A DNA stretch of 64,000 nucleotides, taken from assembly GCA_017305935.1 (NCBI GenBank), contig JAFKJU010000026.1, positions 26,058 through 90,057 of the forward strand, in the 5' to 3' direction. The position numbers were made by a program, and so were the translations under genes. This DNA comes from Hyphomicrobiales bacterium (lineage in GTDB: Bacteria > Pseudomonadota > Alphaproteobacteria > Rhizobiales > Rhizobiaceae). Shown in pieces: positions 59,632 to 64,000 of this stretch (position 1 is the stretch's first letter; every line of letters begins with the position of its first letter). The notes beneath the pieces are model-generated. The model worked only from the letters and a program-made list of their open reading frames with translations. It did not search any database and was not told the DNA's origin.

Positions 59632-60302
59632 GCGTCGATTCAACCAGACCTCATCCGAAGTCCGTCACCCCAACCCCCTGCGTGAGAGAGGCATAGGCCG
59701 GAGCAACGGAAGGTCGCAACGAGCGGCCGGCCGCCGTCGACGTCCTTCCCCAGCGGATCTCGTTCTCTTTTCCCGATCAGCACGAAGCAGCCGGTGGCAT
59801 TGCGCTTACCAGCTGAAATCCGCCCTCGATAAGCTCCGCGTTCGTCTGGATCCGAGCCTCCGGATCATTGTCGACGAGTTCCACACCGCTTTTGTCGGCC
59901 AGTCCTTCTATGAGGCGCCGCAATCCGCCGAATTGCCGCTTCAACGAGACAGTCTTCTGCAATGCAGCGCGCCTTCATAGCCCAAGGAGAGGGTTCTCTG
60001 TGCTCAGACGCTTCCCGCTGATATCCGCGCCGCCGTCATAGGGCGAGGGGTGGGATCGCTTTTTCGAGACGTCCTACCATTTCGCGTTTGAAGTGGGACG
60101 AGTTGGGCGACACCCCTTCGGGGCACGGCTCTATTCGCTGCGCTCACCGAACCCGCTTGCGGTTTCGGCCCATGCGGGTGACGAACCTGTCGCGCCGCGG
60201 CGGCCGACACAGGAAGCATAAACCTCGCATCCGCTGTCATGGAGCAGGGCCGGCTGCTCGCCGGACGCGGTCACGGCGCCTGGCGGCGCCGTGGGGGCAT
60301 CA
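59632..60302. other. Region between the Phd-like gene and leader copy 4
   Basis: About 670 bases with no credible plus-strand gene. It may contain the remains of the lost toxin. A weak minus-strand frame lies at 59777-59962. GC-rich hairpins occur near 60118 and 60282. Confidence 0.4.
59777..59962 (-). CDS. Possible small protein, 61 residues
   Basis: An open frame of 61 residues starting with TTG 59962 has natural composition (VSLKRQFGGLRRLIEGLADK, GVELVDNDPEARIQTNAELI). There is no clear ribosome-binding site and no recognised family. It may be real or the end of a decayed gene. Confidence 0.35.
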   Translation of the reverse strand: MQKTVSLKRQFGGLRRLIEGLADKSGVELVDNDPEARIQTNAELIEGGFQLVSAMPPAASC

Positions 60303-60442
60303 CTCGGACGTCCGATTGTACGGGCCGCGCGCATCGCCTCAAGGACGATCGGTCCCCCCAATTCTCAGCCATCGCCCGAAGGGCGTTGTCAGACAATCGG
60401 CACCCCCCGCTCGCCAGAGGCCGCGTTCCGCGGTCCTTGACC
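60303..60442 (+). repeat. Leader repeat family A, copy 4
   Basis: Begins CTCGGACGTCCGATTGTACG, continues to CTCAAGGACGATCGGTCCCC at 60338, then CAATTCTCAG and CAATCGGCACCCCCC, and ends CGGTCCTTGACC at 60442. GTCC-type arms pair as in the other copies. Confidence 0.75.
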
Positions 60443-60466
60443 CGATCCACGACTTGCCCGGGCCAA

Positions 60467-60490
60467 TCTCCGTCATCGCAATGAAGGAGA
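60467..60490 (+). promoter_or_regulatory. Hairpin over the ribosome-binding site, copy 4
   Basis: TCTCCGTCAT (60467-60476) pairs with ATGAAGGAGA (60481-60490), nine of ten positions, around CGCA. The Shine-Dalgarno AAGGAG is wholly in the 3' arm. ATG 60497 follows six bases after it. Confidence 0.78.
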
Positions 60491-60496
60491 TAGACC

Positions 60497-61048
60497 ATGA
60501 CGATTGAAAACCTGATCCAGAGCCGCATCGACCGCATCTTTCTGCTGGATGGCTTCCTGCGCGAACTTCATCTTGGCCGCCGTACCAAGGAAAGCGCCAT
60601 GGCGCGAAAGGTCCGCCGCAATCTGATTAACGAGATCAAGGAGATGGTGGCGTGGGAATGCGACGAACTCGTTGACGACGAGGATTATCTCGACGGCACG
60701 ACGGAAAGCGAGCGGGCGCAAGACGAGAGCGTCTTACCCGGCTGGTGCGCGACGATGGACGACTTCTCGACCGTGTTCGACACCGTCGCCCTGCTCGACA
60801 GCGCGCCATTGCTCACGGACGAGGGGCGGGCATTCGATCCTTCGATGGGTCGGTGGTATGCGGTCGAGGAAGGCTATCCGAAAAAGATGAGTGTCTCGGC
60901 CGACGAACTCGGAAACCTCGCCGCGCTGATCAAGCGCATTGAAGAGGCTCTCGACATCAGCTTCACAGTGGAACGGTTCTTCTGGACCGAAGACCAGCTG
61001 GCCATGTGGACGCTCGCTCAGGAAGAGCGCGACGCGCAGCCGGGATGA
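60497..61048 (+). CDS. Paralogue family, member 3 (unknown function)
   Basis: 183 residues, the most divergent member. The N-terminal helix (TKESAMARKVRRNLINEIKE) occupies the same place as the ARxxHDxLL segment of the others, and the C-terminal VSADELGNLAALIKRIEEAL, then DISFTVERFFW, matches their ends. An acidic middle and an added C-terminal helix are specific. It has leader repeat A4, the SD-covering hairpin and its own terminator. Confidence 0.68.
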   Translation: MTIENLIQSRIDRIFLLDGFLRELHLGRRTKESAMARKVRRNLINEIKEMVAWECDELVDDEDYLDGTTESERAQDESVLPGWCATMDDFSTVFDTVALLDSAPLLTDEGRAFDPSMGRWYAVEEGYPKKMSVSADELGNLAALIKRIEEALDISFTVERFFWTEDQLAMWTLAQEERDAQPG

Positions 61049-61064
61049 CACGCGTCATTCATCC

Positions 61065-61094
61065 GGGAGGCGGCTCCGGCCGGCTCCCATTTTT
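61065..61094 (+). terminator. Rho-independent terminator after paralogue 3
   Basis: GGGAGGCGGC (61065-61074) pairs with GCCGGCTCCC (61079-61088) with one mismatch around TCCG, then ATTTTT. Confidence 0.85.
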
Positions 61095-61178
61095 CGAACG
61101 AGGGCGCCGCGGTCGCTGCATTGCCGGCTCGCCGCCGGGAGCGGACACGGTGCCAGGCGGCCCCGTGAGTGACACCCC

Positions 61179-61305
61179 CTCTGACGTCCAATCGTAGCAC
61201 CGCCTCTCCGGCGTCAAGGACATCGTGGCATCGATGACCCGCCCTCGCCGGGCTGGCCATCGACGCCGCTCGCCGCTCAGCGGCCGCGATCCGCGGTCCT
61301 TGACC
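61179..61305 (+). repeat. Leader repeat family A, copy 5
   Basis: Starts CTCTGACGTCCAATCGTAGC, then ACCGCCTCTCCGGC, GTCAAGGAC (61213-61221), GGCATCGATG and CCATCGACG, and ends GTCCTTGACC at 61305. The segment 61197-61221 is almost identical to that of copy 2. Confidence 0.75.
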
Positions 61306-61325
61306 CCTTGATGCGCCGGTGCGGC

Positions 61326-61352
61326 CTCCTTTCGTCAGAGTGACCAAAGGAG
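61326..61352 (+). promoter_or_regulatory. Hairpin over the ribosome-binding site, copy 5
   Basis: CTCCTTTCGTCA (61326-61337) pairs with TGACCAAAGGAG (61341-61352), eleven of twelve positions, around GAG. The Shine-Dalgarno AAAGGAG is wholly in the 3' arm. ATG 61359 follows six bases after it. This is the longest of the six. Confidence 0.82.
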
Positions 61353-61358
61353 AAAAAC

Positions 61359-61898
61359 ATGACCTCGGAAGAAGCATTGATCCTGATTGTGCGGATGGCG
61401 GGCTTCAAGCTGCTGGTGCGGGCCAACCGTCTCGGCTGCGATAACGATCTTGCGCGGCTCGCGCATGACAACGTCATCGCCGTACTTGATGCATGGCGAG
61501 CGAACCTTGCCGATCACATCGATCTCATATGCTCGGTAGCGCGCGAGACCGATGCACAGAAGCAGGACGACCTCGCACATCATCTACACCAGTGCGACAA
61601 TGCCCTCGACCGCTACTGGCATCTCGGAGAGCCGTACGACGTCGGCGGATGGCACAATGTCGATGACGGTTTCGTCAGCCCGTCTTCGGGAGAGCCGATC
61701 GAAGTCGGTTGCTTTCCCATAGCGCAGGCGATCCCCGACGAGCTGTTGTGCGGACTTGCCGCGATCCTTCACGACATTGCCATCGAATGCCGGCTTGCGA
61801 TCAGGCCCACTATCGTCTTCTACAAGGTTACGCCGATGCCGGCGTCTGCGCGCAACTCGATGATGCCATTCGATCCAGACGCCGAAATCCCATGGTGA
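61359..61898 (+). CDS. Paralogue family, member 4 (unknown function)
   Basis: 179 residues. N-terminal VRANRLGCDNDLARLAHDNV is nearest to member 2, and C-terminal IPDELLCGLAAILHDIAIEC follows the family pattern of an acidic residue pair, GL, then an amphipathic helix. The middle contains YDVGGWHNVDDGFVSPSSGE. No catalytic motif was seen. Leader copy A5 and a long SD-covering hairpin precede it; a perfect terminator follows. Confidence 0.7.
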   Translation: MTSEEALILIVRMAGFKLLVRANRLGCDNDLARLAHDNVIAVLDAWRANLADHIDLICSVARETDAQKQDDLAHHLHQCDNALDRYWHLGEPYDVGGWHNVDDGFVSPSSGEPIEVGCFPIAQAIPDELLCGLAAILHDIAIECRLAIRPTIVFYKVTPMPASARNSMMPFDPDAEIPW

Positions 61899-61906
61899 AG
61901 GCAAGC

Positions 61907-61937
61907 GGGAAGGCGGCTGCGGCCGCCTTCCCATTTT
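61907..61937 (+). terminator. Rho-independent terminator after paralogue 4
   Basis: GGGAAGGCGGC (61907-61917) pairs perfectly with GCCGCCTTCCC (61922-61932) around TGCG, then ATTTT. Confidence 0.92.
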
Positions 61938-61969
61938 CTTCCGCAAGGAATTTGCAGCGCAGTTCGTGA

Positions 61970-62117
61970 GGCCACCCGGTCGGATCGACCGGCCGGATGG
62001 CCTATGAAAGGGGGGCGGGCCGCCCCTCTCATTCTCTCCCCATGAAGGGGCAGGGCAGAGCCCCGCCCCCTCAAACACCCAACCCCTGAAGGGGGTGTAA
62101 CACCCCCTCCAAACCTC
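61970..62117 (+). repeat. Hairpin-array repeat family B, copy 1
   Basis: A series of hairpins: GGCC and CCGGTCGGATCGACCGG core, then TATGAAAGGGGGGC, a CCCCATGAAGGGG unit, GGGCAGAGCCC and a CCCCTGAAGGGG unit, ending near AAACCTC. A stretch of 38 bases (62043-62080) is identical to copy 2 (62993-63030). The rest of the gap to 62380 shows nothing clear beyond a small hairpin. Confidence 0.75.
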
Positions 62118-62380
62118 CCCGATCTACACGGAGATCGCCCCTGCGATCTCATTGTCTCGTCTTGTCGGGGAAAGAGGACGCCGCCCTCTCTCCCCAGCAA
62201 GGTGCGGCCGCCGGTATCCCCAACCTTCCTCCCTTCGGTCGTGCAGGCCGGGTGATCCCCCTCCGGCGCCCGCACCTTGCCCCCCTCTCACCCGCTGCTC
62301 CGCGCGAGCTCGGGAAGCAGGACGGGGTCCCGCTCCCTGTCGGAAGGGACCTCGCTCCGCGAGAAGAAGGAGAAAACGAC

Positions 62381-62844
62381 ATGACCATCACCGCCTACCT
62401 CGTAAAAGTCGAAGCCCGCACGATCCGCACGGTGCAGATCGATCCGGCCAAGAGCTATGAGCAGATCCGCAGCTTCATCGGATGCGACCGCATCGACATG
62501 GTGCGCATCGACCGCGACCATTGCATCGTCGTGGACGACGACGGCATGAACGACGAACTGCCATGCTTCACAGAGGCGAAGGGCTATAGCGGCCCGCTCG
62601 CCGGAGACCTGCTCATCGTCGGCGTGAACGCCAAAGGCGACACCGTTTCGCCCCCCCCCGTTCCATCGAGGACTTCGCGGGAAGCCTGACAATCCGGTAT
62701 CCTGTCCTCTCGCCCGCCTTCGAGTTGTTCAGCGGCCCCAACATCTTCGGCAGCCGCATCACCGGCTTCGGCATCGCGCTGAAAAGTGCCACCCCGAAGG
62801 TCCTCGCGGGCGCGGACAATCCCGATGATGTGATCTACTTCTGA
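62381..62844 (+). pseudogene. DUF3846-like gene split by a frameshift at a nine-C run
   Basis: ATG 62381 with AAGGAG upstream. The first 90 codons read TITAYLVKVEARTIRTVQID, VDDDGMNDELPCFTEAKGYS and LLIVGVNAKGDTVS. The run of nine C at 62651-62659 then throws this frame into TSREA and a stop at 62689, while the frame shifted by -1 continues with natural sequence (RSIEDFAGSLTIRYPVLSPA, FELFSGPNIFGSRITGFGIA) to TGA 62842-62844. A tenth C or a -1 ribosomal slip would give one protein of about 154 residues. It could be a true lesion, a sequencing error, or a phase-variable or slippage-dependent gene. Confidence 0.75.
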
Positions 62845-62852
62845 GGGCGTCG

Positions 62853-62883
62853 GCGAGGGCGGTTGCGGCCGCCCTCGCATTTC
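62853..62883 (+). terminator. Rho-independent terminator after the frameshifted gene
   Basis: GCGAGGGCGG (62853-62862) pairs perfectly with CCGCCCTCGC (62869-62878), then ATTTC. Its position eight bases after TGA 62844, as for the other genes here, supports 62844 as the true end of the split gene. Confidence 0.85.
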
Positions 62884-62918
62884 TCGCCGGCAAGGTGTGT
62901 TGGCCGCGACCGCAAGGA

Positions 62919-63041
62919 GGATGTCCAGCCGGTTCGACCGGCCGGACATCCTATGAAAGGGGGGCAAGCCACCCCTCTCAAGGCTCTCCCCTTGAAGGGG
63001 CAGGGCAGAGCCCCGCCCCCTCAAACACCCCCCCAAACCTC
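62919..63041 (+). repeat. Hairpin-array repeat family B, copy 2
   Basis: Opens with GGATGTCC (62919-62926) pairing with GGACATCC (62944-62951) around a CCGGTTCGACCGGCCGG core, then TATGAAAGGGGGGC, a CCCCTTGAAGGGG unit and the 38-base stretch shared with copy 1. Confidence 0.75.
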
Positions 63042-63058
63042 GCCGCGGGGTTATCTCT

Positions 63059-63181
63059 CTCTGACCTCCCAGTGTCGCATTCTTCCCTGCGCCGTAAAGG
63101 ACGAGCGGTCCCCCCAAAATGCTGACGCATTTCGGCTCCCCCGCTCGCCGCCTCCGGCGGTCGCGTTCCGCGCTCCTTGAC
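63059..63181 (+). repeat. Leader repeat family A, copy 6
   Basis: Starts CTCTGACCTCCCAGTGTCGC, then GTAAAGGACGAGCGGTCCCC from 63094 and GGCTCCCCCGCTCG, ending GCTCCTTGAC at 63181. GTAAAGGA/TCCTTGAC are inverted repeats with one mismatch. Confidence 0.72.
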
Positions 63182-63204
63182 TGCTTGGGTCGCCAATGCG
63201 GTCA

Positions 63205-63226
63205 CCTTTTCGTCAGAGCGAAAAGG
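63205..63226 (+). promoter_or_regulatory. Hairpin over the ribosome-binding site, copy 6
   Basis: CCTTTTCG (63205-63212) pairs perfectly with CGAAAAGG (63219-63226) around TCAGAG. The Shine-Dalgarno AAGGA starts in the 3' arm; ATG 63235 is eight bases past the stem. Confidence 0.75.
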
Positions 63227-63234
63227 ACGCTTCT

Positions 63235-63609
63235 ATGACACACCGGAAAATCACCGTTATCGACGGCGGCAGCGCGCAGTACTGGAAGGAGCGGACAGAA
63301 GGCTTCCGCCGCATCCGCGAGGCGGAACGTGCTGCGGAGCGACTGGCCGCTGCGCCGATGTATCTTCACGGCGGCTACGACGAGGACGGCGATGTGATCG
63401 CCATCGAAAACCTTGGCCCCCATAACGATATGGAGGATGCGATCCGGGCGATTGAGGAAAACGAGATTGCGGTGAGCATCCTCGTTGCGCAGGGTCGCAC
63501 AAGGATCGGCATCTGCGAGATCAGGGCGGTGGTCGATGCGATGGCCCCCGACTATGACGGCATCGAAGACCCGGATCGCAATCCGCTCTGGGGACCGGAT
63601 ACGGACTGA
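63235..63609 (+). CDS. Unknown small protein, 124 residues
   Basis: 124 residues from ATG 63235. It has a basic N-terminus (THRKITVIDGGSAQYWKERT), an amphipathic helix (FRRIREAERAAERLAAAPMY) and an acidic C-terminus (DYDGIEDPDRNPLWGPDTD). It is not a member of the four-paralogue family but has the same kind of leader (A6 and SD-covering hairpin) and terminator. No known family. Confidence 0.65.
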   Translation: MTHRKITVIDGGSAQYWKERTEGFRRIREAERAAERLAAAPMYLHGGYDEDGDVIAIENLGPHNDMEDAIRAIEENEIAVSILVAQGRTRIGICEIRAVVDAMAPDYDGIEDPDRNPLWGPDTD

Positions 63610-63614
63610 GACGC

Positions 63615-63648
63615 AGGCGAAAGGCGGCGACGGCCGCCTTTCGCCTTT
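63615..63648 (+). terminator. Rho-independent terminator after the 63235 gene
   Basis: AGGCGAAAGGCGGC (63615-63628) pairs perfectly with GCCGCCTTTCGCCT (63633-63646) around GACG, then TT. It is the longest stem in the window. Confidence 0.92.
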
Positions 63649-63661
63649 GCCTCGACGTGTG

Positions 63662-63770
63662 AGCCAGGTCAGCCGGTTTGACCGGCCGACCTGGCTGATG
63701 AAAGAGGGGCAAGCCCCCCTCTCAACACTCACCCCATGGAGGAAGGGGCAAGCCCCCTCCTCCAAACCTC
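63662..63770 (+). repeat. Hairpin-array repeat family B, copy 3
   Basis: AGCCAGGTC (63662-63670) pairs with GACCTGGCT around CCGGTTTGACCGG. Then follow TGATGAAAGAGGGGC, AAGCCCCCCTCTC, and a GGAAGGGGC unit, ending CCAAACCTC near 63770. It is more divergent than copies 1 and 2. Confidence 0.7.
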
Positions 63771-63863
63771 ATCCCATGGGGAAAGGGGACGGTTCCCTCC
63801 TCCCTTTCCCCAAGCCCCAATCCCTCTCCCTTTTTATCCGCCACGGTGGGGGTCATTCGAAAA

Positions 63864-63881
63864 AGTTCTCAGCTGAGAACT
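63864..63881. promoter_or_regulatory. parS: parS-like partition site of a repABC replicon
   Basis: An 18-bp perfect palindrome whose central 16 bases, GTTCTCAGCTGAGAAC (63865-63880), fit the consensus GTTNNCNGCNGNNAAC for RepB-binding parS sites of repABC plasmids. The rest of 63771-64000 has no complete gene. Its location at the right edge suggests that repA begins a short way beyond. Confidence 0.8.
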
Positions 63882-64000
63882 ATTGCCGGGAATGTCATCC
63901 GCCTCGCTATCGCTCGCTGACTGATTGTACTATGGCGTGGAAGAGGAATAGGGGTGCTTCTGAACTGCTTAGCGATATGGAACATTTGAGTGGAGCGTAT

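Noticed and set aside
58937..61305. CTTGAC at the end of family A repeats as a -35 promoter element
   Set aside because: The bases 16-18 downstream are GC-rich with nothing like a -10 box, and CTTGAC is constrained by pairing with GTCAAG.
61970..63770. CRISPR-like array
   Set aside because: Repeat units are not separated by unique spacers of constant length, and no cas genes are present; these are hairpin arrays.
1..64000. tRNA, rRNA, insertion sequences or transposases
   Set aside because: No transposase-like protein or tRNA-like cloverleaf with CCA-proximal arms was found by eye.

Overview
The window reads as a segment of a large repABC-type replicon (plasmid or chromid) of a Rhizobiales alphaproteobacterium (Rhizobium, Agrobacterium or Ensifer relative). 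The evidence is high GC, genes packed with ATGA overlaps, a LexA box of the alphaproteobacterial GTTC-N7-GTTC type, paired Ku genes with a stand-alone ligase next to LigD, and a 16-bp palindrome at 63865-63880 that matches the repABC parS consensus. No rRNA, tRNA, insertion sequence or CRISPR array was seen. The rep genes are probably just past the right edge.

Left part (1 to about 24 kb): after the tail of a nuclease-like gene, an XRE regulator, a winged-helix protein and a HigBA toxin-antitoxin pair, there is a dense DNA-repair island. It holds the SOS mutagenesis cassette imuA-imuB-dnaE2 on the minus strand. A LexA box separates it from a divergent UvrD-like helicase, DinB, SRAP protein and small gene. 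Exonuclease III, two Ku paralogues, a ligase, and LigD with two small partners follow. Together these cover translesion synthesis, AP-site handling and non-homologous end joining. A cold-shock protein, a PAS-GGDEF protein, and an operon of HWE-type kinase, single-domain response regulator and SDR oxidoreductase close this half.

Right part (about 26.8 to 64 kb): this is conserved-plasmid accessory DNA. It carries a TrbM-like protein, SSB, a secreted nuclease, a Toprim protein, tandem paralogues of unknown function, a 1704-residue methylase-helicase of the DarB type, a ParB-like protein, and a run of five translationally coupled small genes. ArdC, two PP-loop (PAPS reductase-like) enzymes and a DpdA-like transglycosylase form a run that could modify DNA or counter restriction. 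A RelB-like orphan, a Phd/PemK-like pair, a DUF736 protein and a WGR protein follow.

From 55.5 kb to the end, the DNA consists of short, mostly monocistronic genes, nearly all of unknown function. Four of them are divergent paralogues. Each gene typically sits between a strong terminator and a long GC-rich leader. Six leaders combine an element bounded by GTCAAGGA/TCCTTGAC inverted repeats with a hairpin that buries the Shine-Dalgarno sequence just before the start codon. A second family of hairpin arrays follows the last three genes. One gene (62381-62844) is split by a frameshift at a nine-C run. This repeated leader architecture and the paralogue family it serves are the most unusual things in the window.
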